A stretch of DNA of 64,000 bases from Aphrophora alni (taxonomy: Eukaryota; Arthropoda; Insecta; Hemiptera; Aphrophoridae), in the NCBI GenBank assembly GCA_963513935.1, contig OY740772.1:106303797-106367796 (forward strand), given 5' to 3'. Below, piece after piece: positions 11,225 to 20,649 of this stretch. The notes beneath the pieces were generated by a model, which ran no database searches, was not told where the DNA came from, and worked only from the letters and a program-made list of their open reading frames with translations. Position numbers and translations under genes: made by a program. How positions within the stretch are numbered: position 1 is the stretch's first letter; each line of letters begins with the position of its first letter.

Positions 11225-14200
11225 ATGCTAGGTGAAGCTCTTAACTTATTTCAATGGAATGCAAGGTCACTTAAACACAAGTGGCCAGAAATAATAGCCA
11301 CATTCAAATCTCAGAATATACATATCGGAATAATCCAAGAAACATGGTTAACCAAATCAGATACCCTAAGTGATAATAGTTATAATATATATAGACTAGA
11401 TAGATTAGATGGTTATGGGGGGGTTGCTTTTATTATACATAAAGCAATAAGTTGCAACGTAACGCACAAAATTAATTCTAGCTCAGTACAACTTTTAGCT
11501 CTTACAATTAATAATATGGAAATTCCAATAACAATTTATAATATATACTGCACAAACAAAAAAATAGACAATGATTTTTGGCATAAAGAAATTTTTTCCA
11601 AAGATAAAGGGTATACCATAATTTGTGGTGACTTCAATGCACACCATCCTTTCTGGAACTGTGCAAATTCAAACAGTAGGGGTAATATATTATTCAAAGA
11701 ATATAATGAATCATCACTTATATTAGCAAATAATAATGAGTATACAACAGTTCCAAATCTATTCCACAGACAATCAGTAATAGACCTGACTTTCATTTCA
11801 CCAAAAATGTATAATATATTAAAAAACTGGGAAATAAAAAAGGATGCAATGGGAAGTAATCATTTCCCAATAATAATAATTTTTGAAATTAAATTAAAAC
11901 ACCACAATATAAATAATGTACCCCAGTTAAGCTCTCATTTTAATAATACCACCAAAAAAAATTTCAAAAAGGCAAATTGGACTTTGTATAAAACATTAAT
12001 TAACAATAATCTAAACTTAATATCAGAAGTAGAATCCCCAAATTTAATACCAAAATTTTATGATATTATATATAAAGCAGCAGAAATAGCAATACCTAAT
12101 GTTATAAATCTTAACCCATTAGATAATAAAAATTTCACACCTAAAACCTGGTGGACCGAGGATTGCTCACTTGCAGTAGCCTATAGAAGATTAACTTTAA
12201 AAAAATTCAGACAAAACATGAACGCTATAAACTATAGAAACTATCAAATAGCTCAACTTAAGGCCACAGAAACAATACGTCTAGCAAAAAAACAGGGATG
12301 GGCAAATCTATGTCAGAAATTAAACATAAAAAATAATAGTAACTATGCTTGGAAGATAGTAAAAAAATTAAATAGCAGTAAAAAATTAAATAACATATCA
12401 GAAATGGCCACCAGTCAAGATCTAGGTGAGAGATTTATGAAATTCATCATTCCAGACTATGTACCCCATCAATCCGAGATTAAGTATCCAATAATAAATG
12501 ATTCAAACCACTTCCTAGAAGACGATTTCAACTTGAAAGAATTAACGGCAGCAATTAACACAAAAAAAAAAGATACGGCCCCAGGGCTTGACGGAATTAC
12601 ATATAGCATGATTAAAAATTTACCACAAAATGCTTTAGCGATATTACTCCAAATATTTAATAAAATCTGGAACGGTATAATAGAAATCCCACTTAAATGG
12701 AAACAGTATAAAATAGTAGCATTATTAAAACCTGATAAAGACAAATATGACGAAAAATCGTACAGACCTATATCACTCATACCATGCTTCATGAAAATTA
12801 TGAATACCATGGTTAAAAACAGACTGGAATGGTTGACATATAAATTAGAAATTATCCCCGAAACTCAATATGGTTTTAGGAAAAAGCGAGGATGCCCAGA
12901 CTATATGCTAAATTTAGTAACTGACATCCAGATAGCCCTATCAAATAGTGAAAATACAATATTAGCATCCTTAGACATAGCTAGAGCATATGATAATGTA
13001 TATATTCCAGTCTTATTAAGCAAAATGTATAAACACGGAATACCTTCTAAATTCATAAAACATTGCGCCTCAATGCTTAATGATAGGCAAATAAATTTAA
13101 TATTCCCAGAATATAACATATCTAGATGCACAAACAGAGGGTTACCACAGGGTAGTGTTTTAAGTCCACTTTTATTTTCCATATACATTGCAGAAATTAA
13201 TAGTTGTTTACCAAAACAAATCTTTTCATTACAATACGCCGATGACATAATATTATATACTTCAAACAAAACATATAATACAGCATATGTAAACATTCAA
13301 AATGCGTTAAATCAACTAAATATGGTATTTAAGTCTCTGCATCTCGAAGTGAATTCCACTAAAAGTAAAGTAATTATATTCACAAGGAAAAAATCAATAG
13401 ACCATACAAATAGTCCTTTTACTATGAACAATCAACAAATGATAATTGTGGACACAATTAAACTTTTGGGAATCACCCTTGATAGCAATTTATCTTTCAA
13501 AATGCATATTACCAATTTATATATACAATGTATAAAGGACATTAATATCCTAAAAATACTAACATGTGCTAGAATAGGAGCACATCCAGATTTTATAATA
13601 CAGGTATTTAAAAGTTTAATTCAAGCAAAGTTAGATTATTGCTGTTTTCTATTTGGCCATCTACCAAAAAATGTACTTAATAAACTCAACATGATACAGA
13701 ACCAAGCAATGAGACTGGCTATAGGTGCTTTTCGAACTTCACCGATAATTGCACTTCAATCTGAATGCGCAATATTACCGTTAGATTTACGACGAAAATT
13801 AATTACCGAAAGAATAATGTATAAAATAATGTGTGATAATACTCACCCAGTATATAGCAAAATAATATACTTAAATTTTCTGATAGAAAATAAACCCTTT
13901 TGGGCAAAGAAAAAAACACCACTATATATTCAAGCTTTAAATACAATTAACGAAATCAATCCATATTTTAACAAAACCAAAGTAGAATTCACTAGATACT
14001 GGGAATTTAATAAACCATTACAGATGTTGAAACACAATCTAACATTTAATACAACGATAGGGCCAGAGGAAGACAATTGTAACAAGAAAGAAGTGTCATT
14101 AATACAATTACAACAAATTTTCAGAAATAAGATCAACTCATTCAGCAGTAATGCAATAGTTATATACACAGACGGATCAAAGAATTCAGAGGGTACAGGA

Positions 14201-15019
14201 GCGGCATTTTACATTCCAAAACATAAAAAAAGTTTCAAATTTGCTCTAAATAAAATCATGTCGAGCTATACAACAGAATTGTATGCCATATACAAAGCAG
14301 TAGAATACATCGAAATATTACAAGAGAACGAAATTGTTATATGTACAGACTCTCAATCGGCAATACGGTCGTTGGAAAATTGTCTACAAATTTGTAAAGG
14401 AGAAGATATAAACTTAAATATATTAAAATCAGCATTAACTCAAAACTCCAAATCAATAACATTCCAATGGGTACCAGGCCACTCAGGCATATCACAAAAC
14501 GAATTCGTAGATAAACTCGCGAAAGAAGCAATATTAAGTGGTATACATACAATGGAGCTACAAGTTCCAACAGATGATTTTAAATCATACAGGAAAAAAA
14601 CACACAAAAAAACCTTTATCAAACAATTAAACGAATCTAGTAAAGCCAACTGGTACAAAAGTGTCCTTAAGGAATACACTCAATATCCCTGGTATAAGGA
14701 TAGTAATATGAGTAGATGGGAAATTATTAATTTATGCAGATTAAGAATAGGGCATGCAAAAGTCAATAGCAGGTTACACATGATAAAATTATATTTCACA
14801 CCATTATGTTTAAACTGTAATATGGGTAGCATAGAAACAATAGATCACGTGATTTTGGAATGCCCGAAATATTCCCACGCGAGAGACCAATTCCTTAAAA
14901 AAACCAAAATAAACAATAATTTAGACAGAGCAGACCTAAAAACTATACTAGGGAAAACTGACATAGGTATTCATAAAGAAATCAACCAATTCCTATATGA
15001 AATAAAAAGGGTTCTCTAA
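11225..15019 (+). CDS. Non-LTR retrotransposon ORF2: endonuclease, reverse transcriptase, RNase H
   Basis: 1264 residues with no disruption. The apurinic-type endonuclease has LFQWNARSL near residue 8, IIQETWL, CGDFNAHHPFWN near 135, and SNHFPI. The reverse transcriptase has TAPGLDGITYSMI near 455, SYRPISLIP, motif A ASLDIARAYD near 580, GLPQGSVLSPLLF near 640, the catalytic QYADDIILY near 670, and KLLGITLD. RNase H has IYTDGSKNSEG near 980, the catalytic E in TTELYAIYKA, CTDSQSAI, and WVPGHSGISQNEFVDKLAKEA. The tail has C-x2-C...H...C (CLNCNMGS, IDHVILEC). All key catalytic residues are present, so the protein could be active. It nicks target DNA and primes reverse transcription there. The ATG at 11225 is the first in the frame after the ORF1 stop. 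Confidence 0.95.
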   Translation: MLGEALNLFQWNARSLKHKWPEIIATFKSQNIHIGIIQETWLTKSDTLSDNSYNIYRLDRLDGYGGVAFIIHKAISCNVTHKINSSSVQLLALTINNMEIPITIYNIYCTNKKIDNDFWHKEIFSKDKGYTIICGDFNAHHPFWNCANSNSRGNILFKEYNESSLILANNNEYTTVPNLFHRQSVIDLTFISPKMYNILKNWEIKKDAMGSNHFPIIIIFEIKLKHHNINNVPQLSSHFNNTTKKNFKKANWTLYKTLINNNLNLISEVESPNLIPKFYDIIYKAAEIAIPNVINLNPLDNKNFTPKTWWTEDCSLAVAYRRLTLKKFRQNMNAINYRNYQIAQLKATETIRLAKKQGWANLCQKLNIKNNSNYAWKIVKKLNSSKKLNNISEMATSQDLGERFMKFIIPDYVPHQSEIKYPIINDSNHFLEDDFNLKELTAAINTKKKDTAPGLDGITYSMIKNLPQNALAILLQIFNKIWNGIIEIPLKWKQYKIVALLKPDKDKYDEKSYRPISLIPCFMKIMNTMVKNRLEWLTYKLEIIPETQYGFRKKRGCPDYMLNLVTDIQIALSNSENTILASLDIARAYDNVYIPVLLSKMYKHGIPSKFIKHCASMLNDRQINLIFPEYNISRCTNRGLPQGSVLSPLLFSIYIAEINSCLPKQIFSLQYADDIILYTSNKTYNTAYVNIQNALNQLNMVFKSLHLEVNSTKSKVIIFTRKKSIDHTNSPFTMNNQQMIIVDTIKLLGITLDSNLSFKMHITNLYIQCIKDINILKILTCARIGAHPDFIIQVFKSLIQAKLDYCCFLFGHLPKNVLNKLNMIQNQAMRLAIGAFRTSPIIALQSECAILPLDLRRKLITERIMYKIMCDNTHPVYSKIIYLNFLIENKPFWAKKKTPLYIQALNTINEINPYFNKTKVEFTRYWEFNKPLQMLKHNLTFNTTIGPEEDNCNKKEVSLIQLQQIFRNKINSFSSNAIVIYTDGSKNSEGTGAAFYIPKHKKSFKFALNKIMSSYTTELYAIYKAVEYIEILQENEIVICTDSQSAIRSLENCLQICKGEDINLNILKSALTQNSKSITFQWVPGHSGISQNEFVDKLAKEAILSGIHTMELQVPTDDFKSYRKKTHKKTFIKQLNESSKANWYKSVLKEYTQYPWYKDSNMSRWEIINLCRLRIGHAKVNSRLHMIKLYFTPLCLNCNMGSIETIDHVILECPKYSHARDQFLKKTKINNNLDRADLKTILGKTDIGIHKEINQFLYEIKRVL

Positions 15020-15553
15020 AATAAATAATTATCTAAGATTATCGTAAATAATCAAATTGTAAACACAAAACACATGAATGTTTATCCATTCTGGGATTCT
15101 TTCATCCGTGGTCCACTCCTTTCGGGATAGGTGAGCCTGATGGATCCCAGGCTAAGAAGATACATACCCAACACATATATCCTAAAAATCCAATCAATTC
15201 ATTCCTCATATATTTACTTATCACACTCTTTAATGTGACTAACAAGACACATTTAGACACAAACAGAAACATATAGGACAGATAGTAACGTAACCAATAC
15301 AAAATACCCAACTAACAAAAAAACAGTAGATTGTAAATAACTAAGGATTAAAAATTAACATTATTAATGTGTATGTGTAGATATACTCCAAAAAAGTTTA
15401 GGTAACCACAGGAACGAAAAAAAAAAAAAAAAAAAAAAAATATCGGGAAAAATAAAGATAAGCAATAGAGTAGTGTGAGGCTGCATGGAAAGTTTCCAAG
15501 CCTGCCAATTGGCGAACTAGAAAAAAAAAAAAAAAAAAAAAAAGTCTCTCACC

Positions 15554-16978
15554 TCAATGCAAATCTGGAGCATGATTTCAAGATAAAACTATCAGTTATG
15601 TAAAATAATATGTAAACTAAGAATCAAGATCGTGGAGACGTGAAAGTAGTGGCAACACTGAAGTTTTTATTTGAAAAGAGATACAGAATTACAGGAGTAA
15701 GGTACAAATACAAATTCAAAATTGTGTATGACCGTTGGTGTTGGTGGTTATTCTTTCTAGTTTCTTCTGTCAGTACTTGAGTAAGATCATGAAATGATAC
15801 AAGATTTTGAATTTCGTTTTTAAGTATAATATTTGGTTGGTATTTTATATTTGATAAGATATAGTTAAGATATTGAACAGGTTTCTAAGTAATAAATTAA
15901 AAAGTAGTGAAATAATATTTATTTTGTTCACTACAATTGCTAAAGAGCTTTAGGCTGACAACTTATTTTTGATTTCACGTTTATATTTTGATATTGTAAG
16001 TCTAGTTTATAAATTCAAGTGACTAAATATAGGAATAGAATAAACTACAACTCATTTATAGAAATGATTACTTATTTGTTTTAGGTTCACCTAGGCCTAG
16101 TTAACCTATGTCTAGGTGAACTTGATACAAAGAAGTAATAAGCTTAAATTATGTGCCTCATAAGGTTACCATATTTTTCTTTTCTGCAAAGTGGAGATAT
16201 TTTGTCTGAGAATCCTCCTATAAAAGAATGTTGTACATATAATTTAACAAATTATTCATTATATTCTAAAATGTAAGGGCATTCTGGACTGTTAGAAATC
16301 AACATATTTCCCTGATGAGTAGTAACAGACAGTAACACAATGTAGATTGTGTGTGTAACAGGTATATATCAACCTTACTTGACCTTGTAAGGTAAAAACA
16401 ATATCTGTTCACCGAAGTCAAGCAACAGCAACATTGAGCGTGGTTAGTGTAGTACTTGGATGCGACACCACTTGAGAACACTACTAGGTGAAAATTTTTA
16501 ATTTTGATTAGTGTTGTCATATCGTACGTAGGTTTATTTACCCATAGGTCAAGTAATAAAACAATTGTAAGGTAGAAACAAAGCCAATTTTAACGTTTAA
16601 TTCACCTTAACCTAGAAAAATTGAAATTATACTTTTTTCATTAAGGCGCTACAGTAAACAATTAGGGGATTGTTACTTTATATAGGTAATATCTTTTTAA
16701 TTTATGTCAGATTTAATATAATAATAGATGATTAAATCAAACTCAATACAATATATTGGTAATATATTATTCTTCATGTCAGTGTTTTTGTTTTAAGTTC
16801 GCTGAAGACAAGCTAGGTTAATTGAAAATTTTATATAGAAAAGTAGCTAACTATCGACAGACATTTAACAACTGTTTTTGCAGAACTGTTAGCCTCTGCC
16901 CTTGTGTTTTAAGTATGTTTAACCACTAAGTTCTTATAAATATGTATTTTTTTTTGTAATTATGCAGTAGATTTTGAA
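15554..16978. other. Intergenic, one small perfect-arm hairpin
   Basis: AT-rich with no coding recognised. A hairpin with ten-base perfect arms (gttcacctag / ctaggtgaac) sits at 16085-16121. Nothing else could be supported. Confidence 0.4.
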
Positions 16979-17621
16979 CTGAAATATAGCTGAGAAAATC
17001 TCTTACTACCTACCTTATTTTGAAAAAAATGAGAATATATTAGGTGTCGCAAGACATTTTTGAAGTTCTAAAATACATTACTTTAGTGGAAAATTAGAAA
17101 TAAAAAAGTACGAAATTCATCTCAGGTTTCGAATGCCTATATTAATATTTATGACAGCGTTCATCAAGTTAGTGAATGTATGATCGCTTGTATTATTAGG
17201 TCTGGCTAGGTGACTATATATTACACATGCGTATTAGAGCTTAATATTATGATGTTGTATGATTGAAGGATCATGAGAAATAGGTTTGGGCAGGTGACTA
17301 TAAGCTATTTATATATAGTCACTTAGCCAGACCTAATAAAATAAATACTTTTTACCTTCACAAATATATGTTTTAATAATAAACATTGAGCGATGACACA
17401 TTTACTAACTTGAATAACGCAGTCGAAACTATAAACTTAGGCATTCGTCACCAGAGCTGGATTTCGTACTTTTATATTTCTTATTTTCTATTAAACTAAT
17501 GTATTTTGTTACCGGTAGGCCCTACTTCAAAAGTGTCTTGCGACACCTAATACAAACTCATTTTAAAAAAAAATAAGGTAGGTAGTAAACGATTTCCATG
17601 ATTTTCTTATCTACATTTCAG
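16979..17621. mobile_element. Fold-back (long inverted repeat) element
   Basis: The outer ends ctgaaatatagctgagaaaat (16979 on) and its partner ending at 17621 are inverted. The match continues inward through ctacctacctta, taggtgtcgcaagac (about 17041 against 17540), acgaaat and, near the centre, ttattaggtctggct (17193 on) against agccagacctaataa (17325 on). The arms are roughly 300 bp with indels and the element is about 640 bp. No ORF. Another fragment lies at 9746-9780. A non-autonomous DNA element is the likely identity; superfamily unknown. Confidence 0.75.
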
Positions 17622-19059
17622 GGTAAGGTCGATTGCATGGTTGCCAATTTTGTTAATTGTAAAGCATTAGACCTGTATGATTCTCCAAAAAGTAGGCTAT
17701 ACAGTTTAATATTTTTATAAAAATAATGAAAATTTTGTGATAGCCTACTATATTTACTAAAATGTTTGATTAAATATAGGCCTAGTCAAGTTTAAAATAA
17801 TGTTTTTGAAGATAAATAAATGTATGAAATTTTATCATGTCCACACTAGTGACAGCACGTCCACATGAGTGACAAACAAGTCTTCATTAGATTTATTATT
17901 TCTGGGAGTGAGTGACATTTCTGTTTAATTTGAATAAATAATGTAAATATTAAATAAAATAAGCCTAAATAAAACAATGAAGGGTTTTATTGGTTGGAAA
18001 ACTATGGTACCGGTACTTTAAACAAATAATAGGCTAAATAAAACTCATTATTTCAATCTTATAGGTACTTTTATTAGGACTGCAAAAGAATTAAGCTCAA
18101 GAAGGGGAGAAATACTCCCGATAAAGCAGATAAATTCTGTATCAAGAAAATTTATACCTTAATTTATTTAAATATCAAAACAAAAGTAGGCTACGTAGGA
18201 TTAAAATTAGGTGGTGAAAAGTATTTTTATTCAATGTCTTAAATGTGTCATTATATTGCTGTCAGTCTATGACAGATCCTTTTTATACTTGACTACAATC
18301 TGAGAATTTTGTAGGGTCGGGTATGTCACAGATTGTGTTGTAACTTTTTGAGGGGGGGGTGTCAAATAAATTCTATACACATAGGAATATTTTTTTAAAA
18401 TGTGTAGGCTTATAAAAAAATGTAGGAAAAGTATAAATAAAATCCATAAAACTAAAAAAAGCAATTGTTATAGCAGAATTGTTATAAACAAATGGGAAAT
18501 ACAATTTCCCAACATTAAAATGTTTTTATCAGGAGGCTTAACATGTTGGCTGCTGCGGATGCTATATCGTGTCCCACATGACCTCAGTACTATGTGTTGG
18601 ACGCTATGTAGCGCTTTGAATCCATATATCTTTCCTAATTTATTGTGCTTTCAGCATTCGTTGAAGGAAGTTGATTCTTTGTCAGCGTGTTAGTTTGTGT
18701 TAGTCGACCATGTGTTGCTGGTTGTTTTAAGAATATTTATTTATGTACATATATATTTTTTGTTTGTTTTGACTAACCAGGACCTAGTTATATAAGTAGT
18801 AGTGGAGATGATTTTGATAATATGGCGAACAGAGACAAATATGACAGTGAGAGTGACCTTGACTCGGGTTTGGAAGAAGACCAAGATATTGCCACCACCT
18901 GTCTGGTCTCGAAATACAGCTGGTATGCGCTCCATCCTGTTTGAGAAAGAAAGTGGATATTTAGATATACCAACTGGTGGTAACATATAGATTTTTAAAT
19001 TTACTTCTTGACAATGTTTTCCTGGTAAGTGTAGTTGATTTTATACGAACAATTATGCG
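17622..19059. other. Intergenic, no gene recognised
   Basis: The short open frames here have no family resemblance. A G8 run lies at 18352-18359. The 3' part (from about 18740) may belong to the decayed piggyBac copy that follows, but no motif proves it. Confidence 0.35.
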
Positions 19060-19795
19060 CTAGATATCTTCTGCAGTTCATCAACAACTCCTCTGTCCCA
19101 CATAACAAAGTGGAGAGACATAACTGTACCTGAATTAAAAGTTTTTATTGGTTTACTGTTCCATACAATTCTGATGAACCGCTTACAGGACTACTGGAAA
19201 AAATATCGGTTATTTGGGTTGAAATGTCTTTCAGATTACATGAGCTGTGACAGGTTTCTTATAATCCTCCGATGCCTACATTTTTGCAAAAAATGAAAAA
19301 CAATCTAATGACAGATTACAAAAAGTGCTTATTGACTATTTTAACTTCAAAATAAAATCAATATATTACCCCCAAAAATCCTTTCTTTGGACGAATGTAT
19401 GGTTTTGTGGTGAGGGCGGTTTAACTTCCGACAATACATAAATGGGAGAAGGCAAGAGTACGGGATAAAATTATACACCTTATTGGAACCACATAGTCTT
19501 GTGCTTAGTTTTATCCTGAATTCGGGTGTATTAGATGACATGGGTGGAAAAAGTCGTGCAGGTAATGTTGTATTGAAGCTTATGGAAGGCAAACTTATGA
19601 AGGGTCACTCATTATAGTTTTAGTTTGGCGTCAAAAATTTTGAGCTTGAAAACATACTGTACAGCAACTCTCCGAATTGATAGGAAACATGCTCCTCAGG
19701 AGTTGAAAGATGTCAAACTAAAAACTATGGCCCGATATGCAGAGAGGGTAATGATCGGCCGATGGAAAGATAAGAGAGTTGTTACATATACATTT
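19060..19795 (+). pseudogene. piggyBac-family transposase relic
   Basis: Frame pieces in order: TTPLSHITKWRDITVPELKV, FIGLLFHTILMNRLQDYW, SDYMSCDRFLIILRCLHF (19060-19295); then LSLDECMVLWGRFNFRQYIN, YGIKLYTLLEPHSLVL, GVLDDMGGKS, VVLKLMEGKLMKGHSL (about 19375-19615); then CTATLRIDRKHAPQELK and GRWKDKR (to about 19790). These are the conserved blocks of the DDE_Tnp_1_7 (piggyBac) domain, with the LSLDE aspartate visible. Stops and frameshifts (near 19296, 19320 and 19420) disable it. The terminal repeats and TTAA duplication were not identified. Confidence 0.82.
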
Positions 19796-20607
19796 TATTT
19801 CATAACAATTAATTGTTTAAATAATAACAATAATGTAAAAGTTATTTTGAATGTTTTCAGAATGTCGGATATTTAAAATATCTAATGTCGAATATCTCAA
19901 AAACTATTAACATTACAAAATATTTATAAGAAACAAAAGATTTTCTTCTTTTTAATGGAAAAGAAAATGTTTAAAAACAATTTTCTATGCCATAGGAAAT
20001 TGATAATCATTGAAAAACAATAAAATATTGAAATTAGTCTTCAAATACCAATTGCCATTTTGAAACTGTCAAGGGAAATAATTGAATTTTTGTACATTTC
20101 TGGACAATAAATTTTAATAGGCCTAATATTATTATCGATGATCATAATTCCATAATATTCTGGTTTAGAATAATCTTGGTTCTTGTAGAAAATTACCAAG
20201 AAATGTTTTTTGGACTAACAACCATGAGTTAACACTCATGAAAAACAAAACTCAAATTGACATAATTTTATATTTTGTATTTAGTTATTAAATTAGCTAT
20301 CTATAAGAACTTATGGGTAATTATTTACAAAAAGCGTTATAGGTATTTCCAGCGATTAAAAAAAAATCATGTTCTACATACCTTATTTCTTAATAATAAA
20401 AAGGTTTTCAAAGTGAAAGTGGAGCTAACCTTTTCACTGAAAAATCACAACTTCAAAAAGGAAATAACGCATTTACAGATTTAAAAAAAATCATCAAAAA
20501 TACCTGTAATGCTCTTTGTAAATAATGACCGAAGTGATCCTGCAATAATTAATGTCTTTACTATTTTTTTTAACGATAATTTATTAATTAATTAAACTAA
20601 TTTTCAG
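19796..20607. other. Upstream of asp start codon, no gene recognised
   Basis: AT-rich. The acceptor tttcag at 20602-20607 ends this stretch three bases before the asp ATG, so a noncoding first exon of asp must lie somewhere upstream, possibly here. No promoter element could be assigned. Confidence 0.35.
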
Positions 20608-20610
20608 CCA

Positions 20611-20649
20611 ATGGCAGGCAATAAACGAGGTTACGGTGCATTTTTTGAG
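20611..20649 (+). CDS. asp: asp coding exon 1 (start codon)
   Basis: Thirteen codons, M-A-G-N-K-R-G-Y-G-A-F-F-E, ending in GAG before gtaagt, phase 0. A tttcag acceptor lies just upstream, so the exon probably begins at 20608 and is preceded by a 5' UTR intron. The start is supported by its resemblance to the ASPM N-terminus (Met-Ala, basic residues, then the ASH domain) and by frame continuity into 24495. Confidence 0.8.

Larger units (their letters stand above)
10786..15553 (+). mobile_element. RNase H-bearing non-LTR retrotransposon, 5'-truncated, with target-site duplication
   Basis: The element body is about 10800-15539. It is flanked by the direct repeat aaagtctctcacc at 10787-10799 and 15541-15553; the A residues of the tail make the exact edge uncertain by a base or two. 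It starts inside ORF1, carries a complete ORF2, and ends in A-rich tails at 15417-15440 and 15521-15543. Full reading frames and an exact target duplication point to a recent insertion. The endonuclease-RT-RNase H order places it in the I/R1/Jockey-related group; the clade cannot be fixed by eye. Confidence 0.9.

Noticed and set aside
18400..18990. Open frames before the piggyBac relic
   Set aside because: They are short, have no recognisable motif, and lie in low-complexity sequence; not enough to call an N-terminal piggyBac fragment or a gene.
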